NCBI RefSeq assembly: GCF_009870125.1
Contig: NC_046680.1
Coordinates: 18,061,501-18,125,500 of the forward strand
Direction: 5' to 3'
DNA from: Drosophila pseudoobscura
Taxonomy: Eukaryota > Arthropoda > Insecta > Diptera > Drosophilidae
Length of the DNA stretch: 64,000 nt
The translations under genes were made by a program, and so were the position numbers. Numbering within the stretch: position 1 is the first letter of the stretch; every line of letters begins with the position of its first letter. The notes under the pieces are model-generated. The model saw nothing but the letters and a program-made list of their open reading frames with translations, was not told the DNA's origin and made no database searches. This document shows, in pieces, positions 1-12,500 of this stretch.

Positions 1-3000
1 ATTTGTTGTCTCTTGTTTTTAATGTCCAACAGCCAAAAGCCAAATGCCATAAAATTTAATGCCTGGCAAAGACCGCCTTCCTGCCTTTCAGCCAGAGACA
101 ATTGCGTGCCGCGAAGCATTTTGGTTACGGCCTGGATTTGACTCTTAGCCAAGCCCCTTCCTCTTCGCTAGTTCCGCTTACCTCTGGGCCCAGAACATTT
201 GTGTGTTGTCATTGCGATTTGCTTAGACAAGATTTATGCCCCGCTAGCGCTTGATAAATGACTGGGAAAATTTGTAAGTGGCTTTTACTTTTTGTCAACT
301 CGAATCCGAACTGCTCTTGGGCCATAAATTTACAGTTCGTTGCTCTCTCTTCTCTCTGTTCCCAGTGTGGCTCATTAAAATAGTAAATTAGTACAGAAAA
401 TTACAAAATTGGGGATCTTTGGTGTAATTGCTGTAATTTGGCATGGAATTAAGCCCGGGCCAGACAATCAAAAATATACTCTATGCATAACTGCCTTGAA
501 CCTTTTGGTACCAGCTAATTTGACATACTTCCTACTGCAAAATTTGACGCGATCGCATATCAAAAATCAAACCAATTCATGCATTTTAAAGGCAATCAAT
601 CGAGTATGCACCCACACAGTATTTTATTGATTGAGTTTACAGCACATTTTATATTGAAACATTGCCGCTAAGCCTTTCAGCCGAACAATTACCGGTGGGC
701 GAATAAATAAGCCACAGAAACACAGTCGAAAGCAGATAGGCGAGAGGAAAATCATCCATAAACAGAAGGATGAAACACAACAATGTCATTCCTCCCTGTG
801 GGTGCCATTAAAAATTAATTACATTTTAAATGTGACAAATACATATGTGTTTTCACAGGATGACAGCATTGGAGGGAGTCTCCTCTGCTATCACTGCAGA
901 TAAGTGAAAAGCAAAAATTCATTTATGCACGAATCCGATTTGAGCGCACATTTGCTATTAAATTGTGAAGCACCTTTGGGACTGGAATTTTTAATTGAAT
1001 TGTTTGCAGCACCCCGCTGCCGCATGCGCACCCGCCCCCTGCTGCTCACCGGCGGTATTTCGGGGCTTTGTTGCGGTCAATTCTGTGTGGGTTAACGTTA
1101 TCCCCAGCAAAACCAAAATTTGCTGCCACTCTGAGTACATTACGCCCCCCCCCCCGCTACTTTCTCGCACGCTCGCTGTCTCCTCTGAGCCGCAGTTGGC
1201 AAACGAACCGCAAACGGCTGCAGCCAAGTGTCGAAAATTTGCATCCAATTAAAATGTTTGCTCTGCCACACATATCTGCATGAATGTAGTATGTGGACTC
1301 ACAGCCACAACGCTTTTACTTTCATAGCCAACATTTTGGATGGGGCTGCCAGCTTTGCTACACTTTTCAACGCAAATTGCATTTAACTAAGTCCACCGTA
1401 TCACAATAATAAACGAATAATAATAAATATTGTGTCTCCGAAAGGGCAGAAAAACAATTGTAAAATTTTTTATTGCTACCAATTCATTATCAATTATCAA
1501 TTCATTCGCTTCTTTTCGTAGAATTGCCCTGATAAACAGTACCTATACCATGTTTTTAGTTTTTCTGAGAATCTGATGTTTGATCAGCCCCTCTAAGCCG
1601 CTAGCAGTAACTGAATGATAAGCAATTGGTGCAGATTATACAAAAAGAGAGCAGAGTTAAGCATCGTCAAAGGCAAAACAAGCAAAGCGAAATTAAAGTG
1701 AATAGGCGGCGAATTAAAGCATGCACCGGTTCGAGGGGAAAAAAAAGAGAGACTGAGAGAGCCAATTTGGGGTTTTGGATAGTGCAAGAGCAGTACGATC
1801 AGGCGAATTTGGTGAGAACGAATTGATGGGAGCAGCGAAATTGCTGAGAGCAAGTCTAAGTTGCGGCGAAAATGCAAGGCAGAAAGTGAGAGTAATTGTG
1901 AGAGCATGCCTAGGCCTAAGCCCGGCGCGAATGCAAGGCAGAATGAGGGCAAAGCAGATGAGAGAAATTCCAAAGCACGTGCGCATGAGCAGCCGCAGAG
2001 AAGCGATTGAGACAGAGGGCAAGGAACGGCATGTCAACAGCGTAAAGTGTTTTTTGGCATCGAACAGCGCGGCGCATAACTTACGAAACTTAAAACAAGG
2101 GAAAGCCCAGCCAAAGCAATTAATAAAACTTCTCAAACAAGCCAAACAAGAGCTTGAAACATCTATAAACAATCTGTTATGTCATTGCCTTCTTTGTCCG
2201 CAGGCACGTCTACATCTACAGGCAGGGCTACCTACATAAGTGCGACGCGCAGGCACTACCATAACGATTATACATATTGTAATTTTTCACCTACCTTGTC
2301 TTATGTCAAGTCCAAGCGCCGGTTCCCCCCCTAATACCCAAAAAAACACCTTTTACACGTTTCTGTGTTTTTTTTGTTTTTGGCAGTTTTGTTTTGCTTC
2401 TTTCTTTGTTTTTGGTCCCGTCTACGAGTGCGAGTCGGAGTACAGACGCCGATGGGCCTGAGAGCCTACCTCAGTGAGCTTTTGACATTCGCGGTGAGCG
2501 GTTCGCTGGAGTACTTTATCGTTTTGCGGAACTAAATCAATTGTTTACGTTCCCAGCGTGCTATAAAGAAAAAACAAGAAATTTAATAGAATACACGAAT
2601 ACATTTATTGCAATAGCACACAAGTGTATCTGAAAATGAGAACTGCCCATAAAACGCTGCGGTCACAGTCCTGAGCAACGAGATAGAGTGATCGGCAGAA
2701 AGTGAAAAAAATAATAATGTAATAACAACAACTAGAATTAAGCTTAACAAAGTTCCCATGTGCTGACGACACTGTAATCCCACAGATAAACAAAACGTAA
2801 AACAGATCGCGTGCGCAAAGCCTAAACATAATTTATGATCGGGCTACAATCATATTTAATGGATATTTTGTACAGCCACAGCTGGCTAATCGTCCATAGT
2901 ATTCATAGTTTTGCATCTATGGAGATAGATGATAGAACATATTAGAGCACCAGCTTATCTATTTAATTGTCAAAGTAACAGGTGAAATCGGCACCTGTAC

Positions 3001-3260
3001 TTTTCGCAACGAGCAGCGGGACTGATGGAACTTATACTCTTGATATCTTTATGCATGCCGTAAAAGGTTTGGAAGTATAATTAGACGGTTCTTTGTCTGC
3101 AAGATAACACCGAAAGCAAAGAAAGGAAACTTTCATCTTCTGTCGAATAACTAGCGTGAAATATTTTATCATCTGTGACACGTTTTTGAGCAATAAAAAG
3201 ACTGCACTAGAACAAAGGAAACTGCAAGCGGGCTCCGGGTGCAATTAAATAATTGACTCT
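1..3260. other. non-coding stretch, no gene supported
   Basis: I see no open frame here that starts with ATG and looks like protein. The longest open frames, such as 1775-2239, begin at non-ATG codons and have low-complexity composition. There is a run of C at about 1146-1155 and several T/A-rich tracts. The stretch could be intergenic or hold 5' untranslated exons and introns of the transporter gene that begins at 4708, because that coding exon follows a splice-acceptor-like sequence. Confidence 0.5.
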
Positions 3261-3330
3261 TGCCAATATAAAATAATCAAAACTCATTTAGCTCGCCTGG
3301 CGCTGGCAGCCAGGCTTTATAGCACCTCCA

Positions 3331-3615
3331 ATGCCACACAAAGAGGTGGAGAATGTGCGCTATCGGGTCTTTTTGTCCGGGCCCAAGTTGGCGAAGCGTG
3401 TAAAATTACAGGCTGCACGTTGCTCTGACATTTTCAGGCAACGCTTTGTTGCAACAACAGCAGATACACCTTCACTTTCCAATAGTTACGAGAACAATCA
3501 GGCAACATTGAGGCAGCTGCGCATGCGCAACATGCGACAGAGCCTTGAGGAGCTCTCATGTGCCAGTGACGACGGCTGTATACGCTCTCCCAAAATATTT
3601 AGCATGAATAAATAA
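3331..3615 (+). CDS. candidate small single-exon gene, 94 aa, unknown function
   Basis: An ATG-initiated frame encodes a basic 94-residue protein that I do not recognise. It has no signal peptide or membrane segment; the middle is Ser/Thr/Asn rich and the second half carries an Arg/Met-rich stretch with RQLRMRNMRQ. Codons in the first third favour G/C at the third position (GAG, GTG, CGC, AAG), unlike the AT-rich surroundings. A TATAAAAT box lies at 3267-3274, 57-64 bases before the ATG, and a polyadenylation signal AATAAA (3607-3612) overlaps the last codons. Compact TATA-driven genes of this kind are common among testis or lineage-restricted fly genes. A chance open frame is a real alternative, since no family or splice evidence supports it. 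Confidence 0.35.
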   Translation: MPHKEVENVRYRVFLSGPKLAKRVKLQAARCSDIFRQRFVATTADTPSLSNSYENNQATLRQLRMRNMRQSLEELSCASDDGCIRSPKIFSMNK

Positions 3616-4700
3616 GTAATGATGGGCAGATGCCCTAGATTGTTACCTTGTTTGACACCTGTCGTACAAAAGACTTCAATGAACGCATATCTGTTGGATC
3701 TTATCTTACAATGACACGAGGCATTTCTTATACACACGGAATTATCTCTGGGAATTCCTGTACGGGCATCTGGTGGGATGGGGAAATCTTTCAGCTTCTG
3801 GCATACATTTTGATAAGTGACACGACACACATTACTTCGATATCAGTGAACTACAGAAACGGTCTATAAAAACGAGACCATAAACAATTTCCTATTCATT
3901 TTTCCTGTTTTACAATGCCAGCAAGGCCAAGTATCTTGTACTGCCGCGACGACTGGTTTTCAATAGAGTTGTAATAACTAATCAGCTTCATATACCAGGT
4001 ATTATTAGCAATGATTAATCAAATCGAGTAGCACTCGAATCGAATGGCCTTATCGGGTAGTCCGAGGTCTTCAGCGAGCTCTCAGTTTTCCTGCTTTCTC
4101 TAGCACTACCATTTGAAGTATTCAAAGCCTCGCAAACGCTCATATATCGGGAAGGATATTGCCTTAAGTATCTTTGCGATACGATCTTGTCAACAGATGA
4201 AGAAATATGCACCTAGGCACAGGCATACAAATCAATGGGTGGGCATGGACAGAGTCGAAATACCAGAGGGCCTTAAGCAAAACGTCAGGCAGACAATGGA
4301 GACGAGACCTTTCCCTGAATGGGCCAGAAACTGGTTTCTGGCCACGACGACCCCAGTTGCGGGGTGTCCACGTTGCATTTACCAGTTCGATGCAGTTTTC
4401 GCTGACTCAGTGGCGCGGCGGCACCTCTCCATTGTATTGTTTCTTTACGTGCATTACGTAAGTGTCTAAGTCAGTGGGTCAGTGACTTCCCGAGCCAGTG
4501 GAGCTGCGGCTGGCTTGGCTATGAACCGGTAATCGCACGGACGGGCTGGCACTTGGCACCGCACATTTTTTCTATCAACGGCATAATTGGGAAGTAAGCC
4601 GCAAAACTTGACCACCAATCGTGCTAACCTTAATCTGAAGCCTTGTCAGTCAACTGCGGCTTGTTGAAGGTTAGTGCAACCGCATTTTTGATTGATTTGC
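3616..4700. other. non-coding stretch upstream of the SLC6 gene
   Basis: No coding signal is seen; open frames at about 4113-4469 begin at non-ATG codons. The 3' end (about 4680-4703) reads TTTTTGATTGATTTGCAG, a plausible splice acceptor, so an untranslated first exon of the transporter may lie further upstream. Confidence 0.4.
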
Positions 4701-4707
4701 AGCTGCC

Positions 4708-7007
4708 ATGGAGAGCAGAAACAACAACAACAACAATAATAATGGCTTCGTCAACCAGTCATTCGTTGGCTCACTGAATGCCTCGACCATATCTATACCT
4801 GGGGCGTACAAATCGAAAGATCTCACAAATGGCAGCATGCCAGATCCAGTTGCGCCAGCGGCAGGAGCAGGAGCAGGAGCTGCAGACAACCAGCCCGAGG
4901 CGGAAGCGGGTGGGGGCCAGCAGGGGAAACAGCGCGCCAGCTGGAACAATGATATTGAGTTCCTCATGTCCTGCATAGCCCTGAGCGTAGGCCTGGGCAA
5001 CGTGTGGCGCTTCCCTTTCACTGCCCTGGAGAACGGCGGTGGCGCTTTTGTGATTCCGTATCTGATTGTGCTCATATTGGTGGGCAAGCCAGTTTACTAT
5101 ATGGAGATGCTGCTGGGACAGTTCTCCAGTCGCGGCAGCGTTAAAGTGTACGACTTTTCACCGATTATGAGAGGTGAGTGTGAGTCCCTATTGACTTCTG
5201 ACGAAGAACAGAGTGGAATTATCGCTATCGATGAGCAATTGATCAGCTTTAGGGTAATGAGAATTCAATTAATCCACCATCCACCATTCCTGGTAGCAAA
5301 ATAATCTCTAAGCCTATCTATCGTTTCAGGCATAGGGTACGGACAGGTGCTGGCCACGGGGATTGTGACCACCTACTATGCCACACTAATGGCTCTCACG
5401 CTGCGCTACTTTGTGGACTCGTTTTACCCCACGCTGCCATGGAGCTATTGCCGGCCAGAATGGGGTGCGAATTGTCTGGACTCGGGCCCGCAGGAAGCGA
5501 GCCTCACCCACGCGGCTCAGGACGCTGTTCGGACCACCTCTGCGGAGTTTTATTTTACGTGAGTTACCTCTGCCTCTCTGTGCACGAGAGTGACCCTCCT
5601 ATTCATCATTTTTTCGGCAGGAATATCATTCTGCGCGAAAAGGCGAGCATCGATGACGGCATTGGCTATCCCAGCTGGAGCCTGGCTTTGGCTCTGGCCA
5701 TTGCCTGGGTGATTATAGCCGGCATCATGTTCAAGGGTGTGAAGAGCTCCGGCAAAGCCTCCTATTTCCTCGCACTCTTTCCCTACGTGGTGATGCTCAT
5801 ATTGCTGGTGCGCGCCCTCACCCTGCCAGGCGCCTTCGACGGAGTGCTGTACTTCCTGCGGCCGCAGTGGCACAAGCTCCTCGAGGCCCAGGTGTGGTAC
5901 GCAGCCGTCACGCAGGTCTTCTTCTCTCTGGCCATTTGCTTTGGCAACATTATTATGTATTCCTCGTACAATCGCTTCGGCCAAAACATTTACAGGTGAG
6001 TGCGGACACAGTAACAACATCCTGGAACGCAGGGCTTATCATTTCACCTGCAGGGACGCCAACATTGTCACCACCTTGGACACCTTCACGTCGCTGCTGT
6101 CGGGTGTCATTATCTTTGGGATCCTTGGCAACCTGGCCTACGAGAACAACACGACAGACATTGCGAGCGTGGTGAATGGGGGGCCGGGGCTGGCCTTCAT
6201 CTCGTACCCCGATGCGATAGCCAAGTTCAAGGTGCTGCCTCAGCTCTTCTCGGTGCTGTTCTTCCTCATGCTCTTTGTGCTCGGCATCGGCAGCAATGTG
6301 GGGATGGCCTCCTGTCTCACGACGGTGATCAAGGATCAGTTTGGCCACATCAAGAACTGGATGATTGTGGTGGCCATTGCCGTAATTGGCTATCTGCTGG
6401 GTCTGCTCTACATCACACCCGGCGGACAGTTCGTCCTCAACCTGTTGGACTTCTATGGTGCCACGTTCGTGGCTCTGGTGCTGGCCATCTTCGAGCTGGT
6501 CGCCATCGGCTGGATCTACGGAGTGAAGCGGCTCTGCCGCGATGTGCAGTTCATGCTGGGCATCAAGACCTCCTTGTACTACCGCCTCTGCTGGGGAGTC
6601 ATCACGCCGCTCTTAATGTTTACCATTCTCATCTACACGCTGGTTCAATACGAGCCCCTAAAGTACAAGGATTACACCTATCAATCCGGTGTTTACGGTA
6701 CCTAAGATTACCTTCTTCACATGCCCTTCCCAGCTAATCGAATCCATTTACAGTCTTTGGCTGGTGCCTGAGCGCCTTCGGCGTGGGCCAAGTGCTGTTT
6801 TGGGCCATACCCGCTGTTCGGCGGCAACCGCCTAATCTCAGCCTCTGGGCCCGCATCCGCAAAGCCTTTGAGCCACTGCCCAACTGGGGACCCGCCGACC
6901 CGGGCACCCTCAAGCGGTACCAACTGTACGTACAGGAGGGCCAGGCCAGCGCCATGTTCCAGCGCAGCAGTATCTGGCACAAAATCTATGACAATATCTT
7001 CGGTTAG
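4708..7007 (+). CDS. sodium-dependent SLC6 nutrient amino acid transporter, 655 aa
   Basis: Plasma-membrane symporter of the SLC6 (neurotransmitter:sodium symporter) family, closest in character to the insect nutrient amino acid transporters that import neutral amino acids with Na+. Five exons splice in frame: 4708-5173, 5330-5558, 5621-5995, 6054-6697 and 6754-7007. A variable Asn/Ala/Gly-rich cytoplasmic N-terminus of about 75 residues precedes TM1, which carries the family signature [10 protein letters not shown] and the following GGGAF; about 12 hydrophobic segments follow. The second extracellular loop has the conserved cysteine pair (WSYC...NC). TM6 reads [10 protein letters not shown], part of the substrate/sodium site. 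An AATAAA signal lies at about 7019. The start is the first in-frame ATG, just after a likely acceptor at 4702. The family is certain; the exact D. melanogaster orthologue (NAAT1-like group) and the substrate are not. Confidence 0.93.
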
Positions 7008-8035
7008 CTTTGAATTAGCAATAAAACTATATACCATTTAATGCCGCCTGCCGACTGCCGCCGACTCTGTCGCTTTACGAGGCTATGATGTGTGCGTATA
7101 TGTGTGCTTGGGGCTGTAGAGCTGCAGCTACAACGCAACCCTTTTATAATAAAAATCGGTCCCAGTCCCAGCTTAAGTGCCAAATGAAATCGCAGTTGGT
7201 AGTTGGCCTCAGGCTATCATAACACCAACAGAGATGGCAACGTGACAGGAATGCGAAATCTGTTCTATATGGGTCAAAAGGTTACCAAAATCATAGACCT
7301 ATCAAAGGCTAATACTCCAATGAATCCCCAAAGTGGATATCCATCAAATATCGGTTATTTAATTTGGTCGCAACCATGAATATGCCATTGTACCACTGCT
7401 AAAGCAGCCTTCGCATCTCTATCCTGCAGCTGGCAACTGCCAGAACTATAAAAGATAAAAGACAAGAAAATTGCAGCCGGAGGGGATGTTGCTGTTGCTG
7501 TTGCCTCGTACTCCAGCCGTACTCCACACACTCCCGGTCGGGCTCTGGCTCTGTCTCTGGCTCTGGCTCGTGTGCACTGATTATGCCATAAAGGGTAAAA
7601 AGTTGTGATTTTATGATTGAAAGAAAAAGTTCCACATTCCGGGAAATGTGAATGTGTCTCCTGTGGGTGCGTGCTGTACAACACTTCCGCGTAACAGCGG
7701 GCGCAAAGTATTAAAGAAATTTGTAGCAAGGAAACAACGGCTTTGGGCAGGAGAAGGACCGAGCGCCTGCTGTGCAGATAAGCAGATATGGCAGCCGGTC
7801 TTTCGAGTTAACAAACGATACAGAGTGCTCTCCCCGAATACAGACCCAAGATGAAGGATATAACCAATGGCGAATCGTTCGTCATTGGCCTGCAAACCGA
7901 CACACCTGAAAGCAGTTATATTTTTGGGTCCTTGGCGTCTTCGTCGTCGTCTTCCAACGCCACAGGAGCCGTCACCTGCACAGATGTCAGCTTAATGAAG
8001 ATGGCAGCCCTTAATGGGATGGATGTGGCCTGTTT

Positions 8036-8071
8036 TGGTCTGTTCTGTTCTCTTCTCTTCTGTTCTGTTCT
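8036..8071. repeat. TTCTG/TCTTC microsatellite
   Basis: Pyrimidine-rich short tandem repeat of TTCTG units with TCTTC variants on the + strand, in gene-poor DNA. Confidence 0.7.
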
Positions 8072-9498
8072 GTAAGCAGCATGGGTACGTAATTGCACTG
8101 ATAAAAGGCATTTCAAACAGAACAGACACTCGCTCTCTCTGTCGTGAGCACAGCAGCGCGTATGCGCAACGCCCGTGCGAAAAGGCAATGCATTTCGAGT
8201 TATTTGTCAAGCCATTGTGCCATGTTAATGCGTTTTTAATGGCGAAACTTGGACATCCACACACAGCAGACAGGCGAAGCATCAGTGAGCTCTTTGAGCT
8301 GTCCGCTGAAGTGGTCGCTTGAGTGCCTGCCTGGCTGGCTGTCTGCCTCCCCGTTCCTCGGTCCGCACAGCCGCTTTCTGCTGTCCTCTTTCGGTATCAG
8401 CTTAATTTCATTGTTTTCCAGCGCAAGTCAAACATAATGGGACATTATGGCCGCGTCAACAGCACGTATGGTTAATTGATATACACAGCCATCGATCCGA
8501 AACGGAACGAGTCCCGCCACGACCATTATTGAATTTAATTTCAATTCATTTGTCCGAAAGAGTCCGTGATTTAGCACTGAGCGAATCGGGAATGAAATTA
8601 AAAGCCATAATTTCCACAGTTTCACAAATATCATTGATTGCGTAACCCTGGTGGCTCTGGTGTCAGATATTTATTTATTATAGACTGATAAATATTTAAA
8701 TAATGTAAAAAATATATGACTGCAAAGGGAATCCAAAAACATTTCTTTTGATTCCTTATCAAAATCGTACGTTTCCCAATTTATAAAATATTTAAATTGA
8801 TTGAAAACCTTTGTAGGACAGAGACAGTCTCTTTTCCTGCTCCCTTTGCGGGGTATTGGCGCTATTGACCCTTGATAAATAATAAATAAATAATAAATAA
8901 TTAATCAATAAAGGATTGTTCAGTATCCATTAGCCATTAGGGTCCGGGAAAGTGGCCTCTTGAACGTGATTGTTGTGTCAAAGATGCATTTTTAATGGAA
9001 TTAATCATTAAGTATGAAGGTATTTATTGCGGTAAAATAACTTGTTGAGAGCTCTCATCGGGATTACGAAAAGAACAAGCTTTAAACGTTGGACTCAGTA
9101 TATTTAAATATATATTTAAGAATCGTCTGGGAGACCCCACTTTCGGTAAAACCCCGTCCATGCTGGTTTATTATAATTTACGTTTAATATTGAATGGATG
9201 CGATGATTTATGGCCACGTAATAGCAACGGAAAATCATAGAAAACAGTTTACTGAAGAGGAGGAATCACGACAGAGCCAGAGCCAGAGCACGAGCAAGCC
9301 CGAGAGGACGGGAATATAAATCAGACGTCGAGGCAAACAGAAAATGACAGCACAGGTACACACCGTTTACCTTTAACGCACATTTCCCCAAAGTAATCAA
9401 CACAGTGGCCGCAGACAAAGCAACCGATCCGGGAAGAGACGGAATGGGACAGGGTCGGCACAGGGCCGGACCCAGGCAGGAGACGACAGGAGATAGGA

Positions 9499-9546
9499 TC
9501 CGGCAGTCGGCAGTCGGTAGTCGGCAGTTGGTAGTCGGCACTTGGC
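9499..9546. repeat. short tandem repeat, GTCGGCA-like units
   Basis: Imperfect 7-8 bp units (CAGTCGG, TAGTCGG, CAGTTGG) in tandem. Confidence 0.6.
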
Positions 9547-12500
9547 GGATGTGGGCCATTTGGACGCCTGCGGCTTCCCCTCAACGGGTGGGAGCCGTGC
9601 CAGGGGTCGTCCATGTGGCTGCTACTTAGGCACACATTAACTTTTGGCCTTTTGTTGGCCCCGGTCCCTTTGTCTGGAGGGCCCTGTTCTTATCTTACGG
9701 CAATGACTTGACTAGACACAGCTGCTATTATTTCGCTTTGTTTATTCTTGGGGCGCGGGGTCGCCTAAATTTTAAATTATTTAAATAAATTAGACCGCAT
9801 TCTTCTGCTGTCCGAACAGATTGCCCGCAATTTAGCATGAATGGCATTTAGGTGGATTTTTTTTTGAGCCACTCGTCGAATGTCTGCCACGGGATGCATC
9901 CTGGGGAAGGTGGCAGATCCTTCTCGCCTTAGACTGAAGGCTGTAAAAATTTACAGCCAAAGTTTACAGCCCACAAATGTGCACCGAATGCCCCGAATTC
10001 CCCGAACTTGTATCTAGCACGGAAATGGGGGCCTAAATGCCACCTTGAATTGTTCTGGAAGCAAACTTAAGCGAGTCTTAGCTAACTCTAATCGCCCTGC
10101 AATTGTCAAACATTTACATATAAATTGGGGAATAATAAAATAAAAATAAAAAGGTGGGAAGCATACACGTGGCCACTGCTACACTCAGAGAAAAGTGGCA
10201 TAGTAAAAAGAAACAACAATATTAAAGTAAAATATTTTTTTCTTAAATAAAAGCATGGGGAAATGAAACAGAATTCACTTTGATTCAAAGATAAATGTAG
10301 CTATTAAAAAAACTTTAATATAGATATAATAAATTGAATTTTTAGGAAATAAATTTAATCGAAATTTAAATATGTATTTTAGATATGAAATTTGTATGAT
10401 GATCAAATACACATTATTGGCGGGGGTATACATATATTCTTAAATCCAAATGTAAATTTTAAAATTTAAACGTTTTGTTTGCTGTTTGTAGAGCTGTAAA
10501 TATCATAGCTATAAGTATTATGGGTTTTTAATTGATGTAAAAGCGAAGCTCAAACTTCAGCCCAATTTTTGTTCTTAATGATGGCTAATTAATTATATCA
10601 GTATTTCAGGGGACAACAAGTTGAAGCCATCACTCGCTATGAATCGAAGCGGAAAAGTTATGAGCAAGAGAGACGTTTCAGAGACAGACATTCCATCAAA
10701 CGTTGCCTTGACGAGGGACAGACTGTATCGTGTAGCTGAACAGTTTGTTATGTCGATGGTCGAGTCGACGATTCGAAGCCTGGATGTGATGTCAACTCAT
10801 GTATTCCTTCGGCAGCCCTCGTATTCGAGTGTGTTTGTAGGTACATAGTTTTTGGCCTGCCGTTTTGTGTGTGTTTCATATTTATGGCAGTCTGTCAATG
10901 GCAGCACCAGCGAAAGCAAACAAATAATACGACATACAATGAGCAAGTACTATACCTCCATACGTATATATGTATGTATATGGATAGATATTCACGGGTA
11001 CATATGCACATGTCTGTACTATATATATGTATATTCGAACTGTTTTTATTGCTGCTTGGAGTGGGCCATGGCTCTTCAGACATCGATTGGCCATTTGAAG
11101 TGGAATGTCTTTCTCCGTGAACTGCCGATTTTATTAGCTGTTTATAGTGCCAATTAAAGCATACAAAATTAAACATCATATCGGATATCGGAGGCCATAA
11201 GGAGGCAGTCGGTTATCGCGTGTTCTTCATTGCATACTTTGACGGGCAGCAACTTTCTGCTAGGAATTGGTTTGAATTTATTTATTTGTTTTTGCTGGAT
11301 TTTTCGGCTTGTTGTTTTCCATTTTCCTGCTTTTAAGTTATTTATAATTATTTATTTTGGCCAACCCCTGCTCGAAGAGAGATACAGAAGGGAGAGACAG
11401 GCAAATGACAAAAACCTTGACAACTTTGCAGTTTTACCAAAGTTTTATGATAAGTTTTTCATCAGAAGACGTAAGGCATGTCGTGCCAAGAAACCAAATA
11501 GACATTAGGATACCCGAAGGCTGTGGGGGTAGCAGGCGGAACAGGGAAAGGGACAGAGACAGGGGCAGCCAAGCGTTGCAAAAACTGACATCACAATGGT
11601 TGACTGTCATCCCATTCTGCACTATGGGTCAAAATATACCACCAACTGGCACGCCACACTCAGCTCATATCCCAGGAATACAATACCTACAGATGGGATG
11701 GGAAGCCTGCCGATTTCCATTAGACGACTGTACAAATTGGTCATTTATTTTAACATTCCTTTGGGAGAAAGGTCCTGTGGATATGTAGTTCTTAACCACC
11801 TTAAAGGCACCATTACAAGAACAAAATCAGTGGATGCCATTGGTTACGCACCAGAAAGAAGAATGAGAAGAGAATTTAATTACATTTATGGCTCTCTATA
11901 ATTGAAAGCAAACATATGTACGTATGAATGTGTATATGTATTTGCTTTTAAAATGCAATGCGCCCACAGTGCCAGTGTGAGTGCCAGTGCCGCTTTGACG
12001 TGCCATCTGGTGCGGCGGAGACGAGTGAAATGCCTGTGAAAGGCAGAGCAGACGCAGTGAAAAGAAATGTCTCCGGATGTCGTCAACGCAACAACGACGA
12101 TGAAGGCACGGAAAAATTGTGAAAGCCGCAGATGTCAGGCGCACGGAAACCGAACGAACCCACAGTTACTAGCCACACATACTAGCTGAAGTTCATGAAC
12201 ACGTGTAGTTGGGTGTCTTGGAAGTGCAATAAGTCAGCAACAGCCCAGGGAAACTTTAACTCGAGGCAGGGCGATAATTGGGAGTCGCAAGTCAAATTAC
12301 TGATTTAAAATTACCGACATAAGCGTGTTGGCCCTAGGCTGGCATTCAGATACTGGTTTTCGTTTACTTAATTTGATTTTAAGCAAATGGCCAGCGGCTC
12401 TGGCACAGCTCTGGATTGGCCCAGTAACCCTTTTGAGATGGGAACTACTTCAAAGTTTGCCACATGCCGTCTCAAATCTCCTTCCATCTAAATGGCCCAA

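Noticed and set aside
1775-2239. 154-codon open frame on the + strand
   Set aside because: Starts with TTG, has no ATG near the 5' end, and Arg/Lys/Gln-rich composition follows from purine-rich DNA.
10621-10848. 75-codon + strand frame
   Set aside because: TTG start; no upstream promoter or splice signals and no recognisable protein features.
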